Notes: generated by a model not told the origin, from the letters alone. A DNA stretch of 64,000 nucleotides from Brachycybe producta (GCA_036925085.1 JAUPFP010000005.1:6099855-6163854), one strand, 5' to 3'. Counted from the first letter of the stretch, positions 45,430 to 59,644 are shown. Numbers and translations: made by a program.

Positions 45430-45560
45430 TAAAAGTTTGTGTATAGTGCTTTGCACCGACATACACACTCGTGCTTACAGCAACCTTAAAGTCGCCCCAT
45501 TAAACTAAAGATGGAGATTTTCAAAGGCGTACGTACCCATTGCCAAGAGGAATCGAACCA
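45430..45560 (-). repeat. possible SINE fragment with a B-box-like motif
   Basis: On the minus strand GGTTCGATTCC (about 45548-45558) matches the RNA polymerase III B-box consensus exactly. It is followed by about 100 bases of non-AT-biased sequence ending at the G/T-rich array. No A box is found at the expected distance, so this is at best a truncated tRNA-derived SINE. It could be chance. Confidence 0.25.
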
Positions 45561-46917
45561 ATTTTATACATTTCTCAGATGAAGCATTAATGTAGTAAAC
45601 TGTTGTTGCAAAAATGGCTCCCAAATGACAAAAAAAATTGGCAAGAAACTCCAATTTTTCTCATTTTTATGATGGTTTTCTTTATTGAAAAGAAAAAAAA
45701 ATGTGAAAAAAAAATACAATAAAAACAGTTTTTTTCTGCTAACAAGGAGGATAAGAGAAAATTGGAATATGAAGAAAACCAATTCATTATTGTAAATTCT
45801 TTTGAAATCCATTTGTATATTGAGATATAATTCCCATTTGATGTGATGATGTGTCAAATCTGAAATGGATTCAACAAATCTTTAATTGAGTCCATTTATT
45901 TTCTTATACAAAAAAGAAAACTTCTAAAGTTAATTTGGAAAAAAAAATAAATCATTGACCAGAGAAAGAGAGAGAAATCACCAATTACAAACAAATTCAT
46001 GACTTATTAAGAAAAGAGAGAAAAAAAAGGCTCAAACAAGTAAAAAGAATAAAGAATTTGAACAAAAGAAAAAAAGCATTCTTTTTTATTTTCAACAATA
46101 CAAAGAAAAGAAGAACCAAAGTTCGGAGCTTGGTAATTTTCATTCCCCTTCTCAAGGAATATTTTTTTTCTCTCTCCTTCTTCTCCTAAAATCTAAAACC
46201 TAACCTAAAGGCACCTTAAAAAAAGATGCACCAGGTGCTGGAGGGAAAAGATACATATTCATTCCCCCTTTTTCCCCTTCCTTTTTACCTGTCCAACAGA
46301 CGAAAGACGAAGCCCCCCTTAACAAGCTAATTGACTATATTTTGGGTTGAAGGGTAACCAAAGGAAAAGAGCCAAATTACCTTTATATGCAATATAGAAC
46401 TAAAGATTGCATGCACAAAACTGGCCTTGAATAAATGAATACCATTAAATTAGGTTTTTCTTTTCATAAGTGTAATGCCGCCTAGACATAAGCACGCGTC
46501 CTTCCATACAGGTATAGGTAAGACTGACCCTACCTGACCTATTCAAACCATATAACTGATATACAAAAATACAAAACAAAAAGCAATTCTTTTGAAATCC
46601 AACAACAACCATCCTCCATTTTTTTCCTTCTATTCCAGAAAAAAAATCTATCCTTATAGATTTTGTTGGAAATGAAAAGGGAGAATAAGAAACAAATGTC
46701 TTTAAAGTTCTTGTAAAATGGCATAGGTTTTTTTTTTTAAAAAAAATCAGTAATCACTTCAATAACCCCAATTTGCACGCTCAAATGTTGTCCCTAACAA
46801 TCAAACCCCATTATCCACACTTCCAAGAGTTTATTACACTGTTTAGAAAAAAGGGCACTTTAAAAACAAAAACAAAAAAATGCTCACAGTGCAGTAAAAC
46901 AACAAAACCCAGAAAAT

Positions 46918-47564
46918 AAGGGTAGCGCCGATCTAACGACAAATTGAATAAGCGACACATTACAGCTACAAATTAAATAATTGCCAAATTAAAGAAACGC
47001 CAAACTTTTACCATTTATTTAGTTTGGCGCCAAACTGAATAAATGCCAAAAGTTTAGTGTTTAAAAGTGGCTTCAGTTACATCTAAAACACTGAATTCTC
47101 TAAATATTTACCATTTCAACTTGAACTTGAACTCTCTAAACAGGATTTCAACATAAAAAAAACTGTTTTTTCCAGTAGCACCGAACACAAATGGTTTAAA
47201 TAGAAGTTAAGTGCCACATTTTCTTTCCGAATTTTGAGTTTAACAATTGTCAGTTTACTTGCACGATTTTGTATCTCTTGAGTTTGGCTCTACATTTGTT
47301 TTACAGCTTGTTAAATCAATCAATCAGTCAATGAATAATAAATTGAACTCAAAACTCAATAAAACTAATTTCAACCAGAAGATATATTATCCCGAAAATA
47401 CTTCTACTTAACTAACGCATTCAATTTAACAATTTTGCTTGATATTGTCTTCAATTTGAGTTGCTTCTAAAAAGTTATTCAAGTTTTCTAAAAATCCGAG
47501 GTAGCGCTAAAATCCATAAACTTTTACACCAAACGTTCATGAGTTTGGTTTTAGCACTACCCTT
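46918..47564. mobile_element. possible inverted-repeat element, AAGGGTAGCGC ends
   Basis: AAGGGTAGCGC (46918-46928) is inverted as GCACTACCCTT (47554-47564). Near the right end GGTAGCGCTAAAA and TTTTAGCACTACC (about 47502-47562) also pair with each other, so the right end itself is a hairpin. TTTGGCGCCAAA lies near 47030. Non-coding. Confidence 0.45.
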
Positions 47565-47664
47565 CGCCTAAACCTAAGCATATCATTGTCACATTGTGTA
47601 ATCTGTCCAGTTGCTCAACCAAATCAAGTGTTAAAAGTAAAACCAATAACAAAATCTAATAAAA

Positions 47665-48315
47665 GCCTACGCTGAGGATCAGCTGAGCTTCAAACTCTGG
47701 ATCGGTTCGTGACTGACAGAAATAGCAGATCTGATTTCTGACAGTCCAAATCCATATCTTACTTTAGCCATTGACGAATGGATTTTTACTGTTTGTTGTC
47801 AGTCCAAATCCTTTAACTTGGCAGATCAACTTGACTATACCATATTTGGACTGACGGATCTAAGGATCTTATCTCACAAGACCATTCATGGACGGATCAA
47901 CGACGAATCTGATTTTGTCAGTATAGATCCTATCGTGGTATTTGTAGTACTCGGTACCTTAAGGTAAGATGGAACTGACGTATCTGAACTGTCAGTTCAG
48001 ATCCGTTGTTAATCCCATCGTGAATGGGCTCATAAGATCAGATCCATCAGCTAAGATTTTCCAAGCATTTCGAGTTGTGATGGTAAGAGATGTGTACTGG
48101 CATTAGTCCAGATCAGTACGTGAATGAGCAAAAAAAGATCCGATCTGAGAAGGAGAGCATGTGCCTTCACTTTACTGTGCAATTCTCAACCATGGCCAGG
48201 CTGACAAATAAAACAAAATAAGACGAAAAACATTTTCAGATCTATCAGATCTGACCCGTACGTCAATGGCTAAAAAGAGACAGATCGGGACTATGATCAC
48301 TCTTAAGTCTCTTAA
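47665..48315. repeat. cluster of inverted GATCTGA / GTGAATGGC motifs
   Basis: Many copies in both orientations of AGATCTGAT, TGACAGTCCAAATCC, CTGACGGATC and CGTGAATGGCT. One local palindrome is CTGAACTGTCAGTTCAG (about 47984-48000). The cluster is GC-richer than its flanks. It resembles several fold-back MITE copies stacked or nested, but individual ends could not be separated. Confidence 0.55.
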
Positions 48316-51300
48316 TCACATCGTGAATAGCCAGCCACCTTTATATATATATTGTGACTTTCAACTAATTTTCAACTTTTGATTAACTCGGTTGTTTATT
48401 TTTTTTTGCCCCTCATTTAAATTGATTAGATCAGACAATTTCTATGAAAAACCTCCCTTTGAGAAACACATTCTTTCACTTACATTTGAGATTCTTAAAA
48501 AAATATCACGTAGAAAAAAATTTAAAACAAGTTTTGAATTTTTTTAATATTAATTTTTTCCCCCAAATTTAAATGGATTATTCAAGATGATGGGGATAAT
48601 AACGAGAAAGCTCTAAAAAGACAGGAGAAAAAGAAACAACACCACAGGAGACAAGACAAGTCAAGGGAAATGATCCCAACTTTTTCGTGTTGCATTTTTT
48701 TTTGTGTGTGTTTTTTTTTTCTGCATGTGATTTTTGTTTCAGACTAACAGAAAAAGAAATTAACTTAAAAGCCTTTTAATGACAAAACCAATTCTTTTTT
48801 GTATTATTTTACAGACCTAACACGAACCTCAAAAACTAGTTTATATAGTATTTCCATGACGATCTCACACTTGAAATCAGATTGTGAGAGTTCAAGATCA
48901 CACAGCATGTGGGCTGTGGTCATGCGAGGCTAAAAGAGAAAAAGCAATGGAAACTAGTTCCAAACAACAACAAATGAGTTAGAAGAAGAAGAAAAAAAAA
49001 CTCAAAACAGTAAGATAAAATGGATCAATCATGGGTGAACGAACAATTTTAGTTAAATTACTTAAAAATCCACAAGAGGAGACTTTTCTCCACTTAAGTC
49101 ACCAAATGAAAACTTTAAAATTACCTGATTGGTTAACAATCCAGTTAGCAAATAACATTAAAGTACACAATAATAATGATCATAACTGAAAATCAACAGT
49201 GTAAACATCATGTGCAGTGAAATTTTGAATGGAATTCAAACCATTTTCTAGTAAGTGAACCATCTGCTTGTTAGTCATTTACAACTTTGCAACAGAAAGC
49301 TAAACTCAATAGATGAGATCCCTCATTTTAGATACCTTCATATAAGTACCTTGTTAACATCAGTCCATCATTTTGAAAAGATGTTGATACCACACTCACA
49401 CAATATATTTATTCTCAATGGAGAAACCATAACTCGAAATGACATATCGAGCAGAAATTTGCGCTAAACATTCTATGGTCTATGGCCGATTTCGAGATCA
49501 ACGCAACGCTATGTCGTTTCCTTCACGAGCATAGGATTATTTATTGTATGAAAATTTTTGGCTTTGTATTTACTACCGAATTGTGTATTAAAAAATATGT
49601 TATTTCTCGGGAAAAGTCGGGTACTAAAGCTAGTAAATTATAAATTCTTGACTATAGGCTATATCTCTAAATAGTCTCAATAAATATTTTACACATAAAT
49701 TTTAAAAAATTAAAAAAAGCCGTTAAAAATGATAATTTAAACTATTATTTTTTTTTTTTCAATATAAACAAAGTTTATAATGTTGAAACCCTGTTCTGAG
49801 GGTTATAAGTTTTCTTCTTGAATTTAAACCTAGATTGATAGCCACAACAAACTTCAAGCTAGGAGTATTCATTTTTTTTAGATATTAGACCTGATTCTGT
49901 ATTTTTTGTTGTTGTAATTTTTCAACCTTAAACTGGTTTAAAAGTAGCCACTGTGCATAACTATAAAACGACTAACTAAAAACGACAAATACATCATTTC
50001 ATTCTCGTCTTCATGCCATGAAACAAACCCCTCAGATACAGACAAGATAGAAAAGAAAGGGGTAAAATTTAAAAATTACGCCGACACATATATGTATGTA
50101 TAATACAATTTGTGTACGGTTTACTGACAATTTAAGTGCCAATTCGACTTGAAATATTGTTGGTGCAGTCAGTCAACTTAAAAATGTGTACCATGGCTCA
50201 AGGCAAATCAATCTAATTTCACTCTCTTTGGCTCCACCCATCTTTTTTTGTTCTAAATTTTTTTTTACAAACAACAAAAAAAATAAGTTTACTTTAATCA
50301 TTCCTAGTGTCATCTAGTGGCTAGGTAGACAATAACCCCTGGTATTTCTTACCCACGGGCACAGAGTACCACCACGTGTAATATAACTCACAGTGGCACA
50401 CTAGCATAAATATGGTTTAACACGTTTGAACGTATTATACAAGCTAATACTTTCAAATTTATTCTGCTCATCAGGCCCCATAGTCACCATAAGACACTGT
50501 CTTAGATTTAAAACAACATTTGTGTTATTTCTTGCACTCGAGGCAAGAATAAAACTGGTGCACCTTACTATTACCATTCTAGTTATTTTGCACCCTTATT
50601 TCTGCGCTCTTAAGTTTTGCACCCGAGGTAGGTAGGGACCTCACTCGCTTTACCCTAGTTACATCTCTGGCACAGTACTGGGTGAATTTAAAAGAAATTT
50701 TAAAACTCAAGTTCTGAACCTGGCGATTTAAGCAAGCCAAAAATCTTGCTAATATTATTTTGTGAAAACTGGTAACAATAGAAGTTCGGAGTGAATTTTT
50801 CCCCCAAACAAACTAGCTACGCGGTTAGCCGTAAAAGTAATCTGCTAACATGTAGGGCAGTGTACTGCCATCATTGACGCCATTCTTGTTGCCGTTTTTT
50901 TGCTTATAATTTTTTCATAAAACGTCTGCTTCTTCAATTCATTATTTTCCTGAAGGCAAAAATTATTTGCAAACTTAATGAACGTTTTTCTTCTTCTCTT
51001 CAAATGGCTCCGCGCTACTACGTCAGGCAATTGTCAAACTCAACCCAGGTCTAAAAAAGAAATTCTACAGCTTGCTAGTGCCCACAGCCTGTAAATAATA
51101 TTAGGAGCTATTCTAACATAAATTATGGGCTGCCCTGTCCACAATAAGACAAGTATAGCAATCAGAGCACCTGTGGGCAATTGTTTTTTTAGATATTACA
51201 CATAATATAGGCCTAATATAATACAGGAGCCATTGATTGCAAAACGGACAAGCAATTAAATGAAGAAGAAGAAAAAAATAATCTCCCCCTCCCATATTTC

Positions 51301-54300
51301 ATCGACACACAATAATATACATAGAAAAAAAATACATATAATGTAAACCAAGTTATTGGTTGGTTTTTTTTTGGAAGGTTTCTTTCTATTTCCATCACCC
51401 ACCTTTATGAATATCAACCCAGAGAGAGAAGAAAAAAATATATATAAGGTGGCTAATCCTAGCGGCACCTTTAGGCAACTGTCATAAACATAACCTGCCA
51501 TGGAATAAAATCTAGAATAAGAATAATAACAAAAAAAAAGCAAAGTAAAAGTGAAGAGAAAGACTTGAAAGAAATTTTTTATTAGCAAGCAAACAGCTCA
51601 AAACCACATGACAAACTTTTTTTTCTTCTTGTTATTAAAACCATAAGTGAAGTGAAGAAAAAAAAACCCTAAATAATAAAAAAAAAAACCTCCTGCGAAA
51701 TATCTTTTCTTTAGAAACCAAAAAAATATGGCTGTCTTATTACCTTCATTAAAAACTATTCTTAACAATTGTTGCATTTTTGAATAAGTGTCATTTCTCT
51801 TTTTTGATCTGAAGTTCTCAACCAAAAAAAAAAAGACAAAACAAGTCAACAACAAAAAGCAACCACCACCACCACCCACCCTATGTGAAAATTCCAGAAG
51901 CATGACTGAAAATGACTGCAAAAAACAGAAATGACTTTTTTTTCTTCAAACAATTCGAAATCTACTAGAAACTAGAGTAAACGCGGAATCACGTCTAATC
52001 TCGTTTAATTATAAATATTAACTGCAGTTAATTGTCTCATGGAAATATATGTAGTTACAATAACTACAGTTAATTCTTTAATGATAATAAGTGTGAAAAT
52101 GTAGCCATATTTGAACAAAGCAACCTGTGTCATGATTCTTATGAAATCACCACCGTATTCCATTCAAAATGGGATTCAAAGCGCTGAGCTTTCTTTGTAC
52201 AACATGATGATGTTCAACACACAACAGCTCTCAAGGGTAAAATTCCGTCCCTTTGCAATAGAAAATGGAACCTTTAACCCTTTGACTTCAGAGATGTGAC
52301 CTCAATTATTGACGCTATCATAAAATACACTGTGATTTATTGTTTTATTGACGGTAGGGGTTAGAAAGCGAGTAAAAAAGGGGTAAAAAAGAGATGAAAA
52401 AGAAGGGTGCTCTGCAAATAAAAGAGGGTACAATTGGTGCGTTATCATAGGTGCTACTCTATATACTGTATACGATGATCAGAAAGGTAATACTGACCAC
52501 GATAAGTTTAAGAAACAAGCAACACTAAACCCATATAGCAATAAAAATCTCATGTATTTCCTGAATACTGTAAAGTTTGCAATGCAAACCCTCAATGGTC
52601 AGGAAAACTTGACCAAAACATGGAAAGAGCCCAATATCATATGTAAACGGAACTAAATGAAATAAGCCATCAATTTGGACGACCCATGGCGACACATTTG
52701 CTACAGTACACCCAGTGTTTTTCTTTGAAGTCATGGGTCACCCCCAAATTTTTCAAAAAAAAAGCCTCTAAATAAATGTGCCCAATATAAACATGAACTA
52801 AAGAGAAGGTGATTGCATTTTGTAAGGCAATTCTATGTCTTTTAAAAGACAAGCTTGTGGCACCAACTTGGACACAAACGCCACCACCACTAACCAATCA
52901 TTTAATTACCCATTAAAACTAGAAAAAAAGAACCTTAAAATAAGGTCAGTGCGGTGTTGCAGTTTCATTTGGACCACTAGACACTTAAGGTCCTTTGTTT
53001 TCAATAATCCTGAAGCCAAAAAAGAAGAAGCCACAAAAGAAAAAAGAAAACACAACCATTAAAAGTGGCAGAAAAACTGCACCAAGCAGCAATTACATTG
53101 AAAACATCAAAAGGATGATAAATAAAAACACTTAACTTTAATTGGCACCATGTAAGTTCTAGAGAAACTATAAAACAATTAAAGGGACTGTTTTTAATTT
53201 TTCTTGACAAGTTTCTTTTTCTCTCAATGGGCCTTTTATACATAAGGTTCATCAAAAAGAAAACATTATGGAAGTTCTTAACCAAAAAAACCCAGCTTGA
53301 ACAAGATAATTTGTTATGCAGCCGTGGCAGTTCCAAGTGGATTGATCATCTGGATAAAATTTTCAATTGAAATTCCAACTGCTAGGCTGTTGCTTCCCAT
53401 CGGTCATCCTGACAACAGTTAATCCCGGCTAAATTTCTAATACTTCACAACTAAAACGCAGACAAACTCCATCAAATAAAACAAGAGAAGGTTTTTTTTT
53501 GTATTCGTGTGACTCTATAACCAAGCAACAAATAATAATCTCAGTTATTGATCAAAACTAAACACTTTAAGTTAATGGTTGTAAAACTTTTCTCAAACAG
53601 TTACTATCAAAAAATGAGGATTGACAAACTTCCTTTTCCTCCAATGAGTAATCCTTTGCTTTAACACTTTCAATTTTTCATTTCTCCAGAAATGACAATT
53701 CCACACTTGTTTGTCAGAATTGTAGAAAACTCATAAAAGGATTAAACTGAGATAAAACAATGATGAAATGTCGAAAAGTTTATAACACTGTATATTGGCA
53801 TATATCAACAGTTAAGCATACTATGAACATTATTGTTTTTAAATAATATTCAGCTAGATGTGTTCAAATTCAATACTAATGTACAACCATTTATTATTGT
53901 ATAATATTTTGGTGGTGCTCAAAATTCTTTACGCCATGAGGTTGTTAATTTTACTAAAGGACTACCTAGATGTTCACAAAACACCAAAAAGACAGTATTT
54001 GAAACTTATTCTATTCAAAAACTGCCATTTTGGACTTTTTGGGGTAAAAGATATAAACCCAGTAACAATTACAATGTGTTTTGGTGTAGTTGAAATAATA
54101 ATGCATTGTCCGAAAATTAACAGCCCCAATGCCCCATAATCCCCATTATACATGTTTATTTTCATGCATAAAATTCTCTGCGTTGTCTTAGTACCATAGG
54201 AACAAATGACCAGTATTATGAATCGATCCGCGCGAAAATTGCTCTAATTTTGCTAGTGGCCACCACTACCCAACATACATGTACATGTATAATGCCCTGC

Positions 54301-54315
54301 ACAGTTTACTTGAAT
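48316..54315. other. non-coding; no gene seen
   Basis: AT-rich DNA with T and A runs, (GAA)n near 51261-51275, (CCA)n-like near 51863-51878 and a TTAACTGCAGTTAA palindrome at about 52019. Frames up to 111 codons are low in complexity. I could not define any repeat family copy here. Confidence 0.45.
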
Positions 54316-54580
54316 AAAGGCCTTTCTAGAGCTCAATGAAAAAACTCATGAAAAAAAACCTCACAAAAACATAAATTCCAAAAAAAAATGTAACTCAGTT
54401 AATAGTTTTCTGGATGGTTTTCTGAGGATGCTGAATTTCTAAAAATGATGGCAAATACATTATTTCGAAGTAGGCCTGCCTACTCCCTCTTTTCCACTCT
54501 GTAACTGACATTTTCTTTGGAACAAAACCTTACGAAAACTATTATTTCTGACTGTTTCATTGAGATTTAGCAAGGCCTTT
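54316..54580. mobile_element. MITE, AAAGGCCTT-CTAGAG-TCAA family, copy 2
   Basis: The left end AAAGGCCTTTCTAGAGCTCA with ATGAAA pairs with the reverse complement of the right end, AAAGGCCTTGCTAAATCTCA with ATGAAAC, spanning 265 bp. The ends match 30348-30712. Non-coding. Confidence 0.7.
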
Positions 54581-54699
54581 AAGGTGTAAAAAAATGTAAT
54601 AATAGAAAACAAATGTTATAACAAACTTTCATTATTTTGTAGAACTTGAACTGAACATTTTACTCCTAAATAATGCAGGCGATCACTAGGTGGCCATAT

Positions 54700-57460
54700 T
54701 TAATTTGTAGTATTTCAGCAGTTTGGAATGTCTTGTCACGTTATGAAATCCACAACATGCAACAATGTGGCTGGCAAAATTACTATTGGAAATACAAGTT
54801 TGTGAAGTATTCAGTTACTTTTTGAATGGGGTTGTGAAGCTCCAGTAAGAAATTATAAGCAGCAACCATCTTTGAGCATTAGTTTCCAAATTTTGGTCTT
54901 TGACATGTTTACTTACAGCCCTAAAGCATTGGCTAATATATTAAAATAGCCTGAAAGCTAGAGAAAAAGTTGGAATTCCCCATGATTAAAAAAATATTCA
55001 AAAACATTAAAAACAAAGCAGTTTTTCCAAACTGAAGATAACATTTACTACACTTAGTAATCAAACTGTATACTAAATAGCTACAACATTTGGTTATTAC
55101 ATTTGAAAACTAATTTAACACTTATATGAGGTCAAACATATGTTTCTGAATGCACAATTTGAGTTTTAACCAAATTAATATTTACGTTTCTAATAAAAAA
55201 AATAAGAGCATCGACATTATCACTATTAACATAATCCTATAAATCGTCTATGTGTGATGTACATCACAGCGTAATGGCTACCTATCTGCTGTACATGATG
55301 TGTTTTTGTGTAGAAATTGTGTGTATGTAGGCGTATTGCATAATTGGGAGGGAGAGAAAGAGAGTAGACCATATTATGAGAGAAAGAGGATTAAATTAAT
55401 AGGCAGAAGAATATTTTGCACATTTTATAGTTGTAACAATTAAGTTCCGAATAGTTTTGCTCATATTATAGGGAGGGGAGGGGGTCATAAACAAATGTGT
55501 AAACGAGACTTAAAATTCTGCATAAAGCCATAAACATAATATTAAAAATGTTGCTCAAACTATATTATAAGTTTCACTATAGCTCAAAAATTACGCAAAT
55601 CATTCATTAGCCCCATCATATTTTGCATTTTAGGCCTATCTCAAATACCAATGTTTTATAGAAATCCATTAGTAACCAGTTTAGAAATTAAGAATCAACC
55701 TACAGTAGATAATTTAAATAAGCTTAAACCTTGTTGGAAAATATTTTAAAACACCCATCATTTTCAACCAATTTATAATCCTCTAGCTATGTTTGATTGT
55801 GTAGATCTCATTTGTAAATGTACAGGGTGCTTTTCGTAGTGCTAGATCAATCTCGATATGTTTTTCGTGCGTGATAGATGTCATATGATATGACCTACGT
55901 GTGCAACAATGGAAAATCTATTAGGCCACACTAGACAGATCTGCATAGTGACAAGTGTATACCCATAATGACTTTGCAGCATGTATCAGCTTCATACAAA
56001 GCAAACTTCACTGTAACGAATATAGAATTCTACATTGTAACATTTTAAATGATGCAAATATGTTGGCATTCACTGTGAGTTACTAGTGTACAATCGATTA
56101 TTACTAATACCAAAAGTTTGCATAAAAAGCGCAAAACTCAAAATGACACTTCCAAACCCTTTTGGGTGCACTATGATACCCTATAGGTGCCATATTATGT
56201 GCGATAATAATAATAATCTGTTTAACCAAACTAAAAATGCACAAAACAAATTGATTGCTCTTATTTCTTTTGTATTTTCTGTTGTTGCTTTTTGATGACT
56301 TTGACTATAAATTACTTTCGTCATTTAGTTAATTATTGTTCTTTTGGTGATGAAGTGGGAACTTCGTCTAAATGAAAATCCTCTATATAATTGGGAGTTA
56401 TTCCCCTCCCTCTGCCACTTGGTTCTCGAGCTGACTACATATTCACCGAGATGAATCGAATATACATTTACATTTGCATAAAACGAACAATTTTATAGAG
56501 TAATTTGCATCATTGGGTAGATTTTCCATTTGCATTATTTCATGAAACGCAAATTTCTAAAAGCAATTTGCACTTTTTTCAGTTTTTATTTGCCTAAAAT
56601 AAAAGTTTTGATCTTATACAGTCATAAACGATTCCACTAACTTAAGATTTTTAACTTTACTATTCATCGTATTTTTATTAAATGTTTTATCAATAAACCA
56701 CAACTCTTTACTAGGTATAGGTTTAAAGTTTCAAAAGGGAAACAAAAAAATCTATACCATGGGGCCCATATAGATAAAGTCTATCTAATGGCGGCAGTTT
56801 CACACAAAGTATAAACGTTGGCTATATCTAAATTAAACAGGTTTTATCATAAACTGTGAAAGTTTGTGCCAGAAGAAAATTAGCTATCAAGCAACCTCCA
56901 CCCTGAACGAAGTTAATCTTTCAGTCATCAATGAAGCAAAAGTGCTCTATAGATGTATATTGTATATTATAGTGGTGGTAAATGGTAATTCAAACACCTC
57001 ACCACACCCCCCCCCCTCACACACAAATACACAGAGAAAAGAGTGCAATATGTTTATTTTATGGCATGCCATAAAACACAGCTATGTACATAATAATGTT
57101 CACTCACATCGACTATCATACATATATGCCCAAAATAAACAATCTTCTAGTACACAAACACCACACTCCTCCCTTTCTCACCTTAAGATTAACACAAATG
57201 CTTTATACATGATGTCACACTATGACATCTAATAAATCTTTTTTTTTTTGTGTATACTATTATAAAAGAGAAATATGTTTGTATACAAACACATTTTTGT
57301 AAAACATGCAAATCGTGTTCAAATATTGATACTAGTTTGATGTCAAATTAAACGCATTTACTTATTAATAATAAAAGCATTGTGTCCTATTTGTGGCAGT
57401 GGCACCATTGTGTTACGAATAAGGTAAATAAAAGCTAATTGGACGAATGCTAATTATACT
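54700..57460. other. non-coding; no gene seen
   Basis: AT-rich. (GA)-rich tract at 55350-55390, C9 run at about 57008-57016. The 122-codon frame at 56864-57232 lacks a recognisable domain. Confidence 0.45.
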
Positions 57461-57464
57461 TTTC

Positions 57465-57870
57465 AGTTTGTCTCTTGATTCAGTTTAGCATTTGTTAAGT
57501 TTGAGCTTTATTCAGCTAGGTAATTTATACCGTTGTTCAATTTTAATTGCTTCATTCAATTTTCTGCCATCAGTTTAACGTCAAAAGTCAACTTAAGACT
57601 TTTCAGTTAGTGTTTAATTCAGTTTAACATTCTTGCAGTTTACAGCTTAATTCAGCTTAGTATTTTTCAGTTTAGTGTTGTAATTGCTTTAGCACTATAT
57701 TCACTGTTCAGCTCATTGTTTCATTCAATGTGATGCTATATTTAGCTTAATATTATGTTTACACCTTCAAAATTTAGTGATAAATTTAAGTATAATTAAT
57801 ATAATTATTAATTGTTCAGTGTTTTATTCTGGTTAAATGTTTAATATAATAGTAACCTTTGCTCTATTCA
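57465..57870. repeat. degenerate tandem repeat with TTCAGTTTAG motif
   Basis: TTCAGTTTAGCAT, TTCAGCTAGG, ATTCAGTTTAACAT, ATTCAGCTTAGTAT and TTCAGTTTAGTGT recur at irregular 20-60 base steps over about 400 bases. A similar TTTAGCATTTATTT string occurs at 60312. This is an old satellite-like array. Confidence 0.55.
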
Positions 57871-57954
57871 GTGTATTGCATCAGGGCATACATTTTGTTC
57901 TACCTTCATTGGTCATTTAAAATAAAATTGATTTGGAAGAGTCCCGTCGAACTA

Positions 57955-58215
57955 TGGTTATTTTGTTTTCAGGAGCAAAATGAAGAGAAACTTGAAAGTG
58001 TTTTCAAAACTAGAAGTGTAACTTAATCACGTCGAAATCCTTTAAAATAAGTATTTTATGTGAATTTGAAAATGATCCAACTTTAACTAGACAATATATA
58101 TTTTTTTTAAATTTTCATCTATAAAACAGTCTTATTTTGAAAGATAATTTACATGAAAATACTTTTAAGCGACTGAGCTTCAGTTCTAACACGCTTTCGG
58201 TTCATCATTAATAAT
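57955..58215. mobile_element. MITE, AACTAGAAGGGTAGCTCA family, copy 4
   Basis: GAGCAAAATGAAGAGAAACT, TGAAAGTGTTTTCAAAACTA and GAAGTGTAACTTAATCAC on the left correspond to 36371-36432. TTTACATGAAAATACTTTTA and GCGACTGAGCTTCAGTTCTA on the right form the degenerate opposite arm. Confidence 0.6.
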
Positions 58216-59644
58216 TAATTAAATGTTGATCACGAAATGCAGAATAACAAAAGTTCGAAAATTAGCTAAGAAAAACAAACAAATAATTCCATATTTTGTG
58301 AAAAATTTAAAGAAGATTCTAATTGCACAGTACTTTTAAAACAAAAGCACAAAACTGAGAGTTGGAAGAGGTCAGTTCAAACCAGAAATTCCTTAGGGCA
58401 ATTGACATTTGACTATACATGTATAACAGAAGTATGTTTTTTTATAAAATGTAAGATAGGGAACAAAAAAAAACTCAAAAAAAGCTTTTAAGAACAAAAT
58501 GCACATAATGAGGTTCTAATAACAAGATGAATCAGGCTTTAGAGATGACTAATTACAATACTAAGTGGAAACTTAGCCTTAAAGTCTGTAATGTATATAA
58601 AAAAATAGCCTCAAACTTACTTTGCCAACTGTTTCAAATTGAAATTCACTTTTTATTCCAGCTGAACCCCAGTTTTACTGAAGTGTTTTTCAATTCAAAC
58701 TAAAGCACTATAATAAACAGGACCCTCTTTATTAAAATAAAACAAAAAACTTCAAAAAAAGTACAATTGTGCTGTCATGTCACATTGTATGTAAAAAAAA
58801 ATGTCTTCTCTCCTCCATATTAACTTTTGTCAAAGGAGATCCGACCTTACTGACCCCTTGCGTGCTTCAAACAAAACAAAACAAAAAACTAAACTTTTAT
58901 TTTAAAACTCATTAAAATATCATTCTTCCATGCATGGCAATCATTATTATCATGGATATGTTCACCCCTTTTTTTTTCTTCTTCCACATCCTACCCTTTA
59001 GAATCCTATTACTTGAAATTGCCAATGTATTGAAAATATGTATCTTTGCTAACGTATAAGTTATAACGACTAAAAAAGTAGAAAAAAGTACATGGACCAA
59101 GTGAGTGCTGAATATAACAGATAACTTATCAAATGACCACTTGAATGAGTTCACATAAAACCCCCACTAATTCAATTTCAAATATGTAATTAAAGTGTGT
59201 GGGGTGAGAGGGCCTTATGCATCGTCAAATCTATCAAAATCCGTCAATATTCATAATTTAATGAAGAGGACCATTTCAAATTTTGTAAATATGTACTGTA
59301 TAGCATATTTGCATGATCGCATCCTAAAGCTGTGGTCACACTACTCATCAAATTCTTAGAAACGTGCAAGGTACAACACATTTCCTATAAAGAATAAAGC
59401 TGGATTCATATTACTCAACAATTCGTTGTTAATGTATAGCCAGGAACGTCCTTGCCCAGAAGACATGGCGGGTTCCATGCCAGGAACCATCCGGTTTCCT
59501 TACGAGAGGTATGGGAACCAAATAATGGGGGTATGGAACTCAAATGGGACTATACAGTAGCGGCGGCATAAAGTAAAACCAAGCTATTGACAGAGACACC
59601 TTTTGAAGTCATACTGGTATTTATATTAATGGTGGTGATGATTT

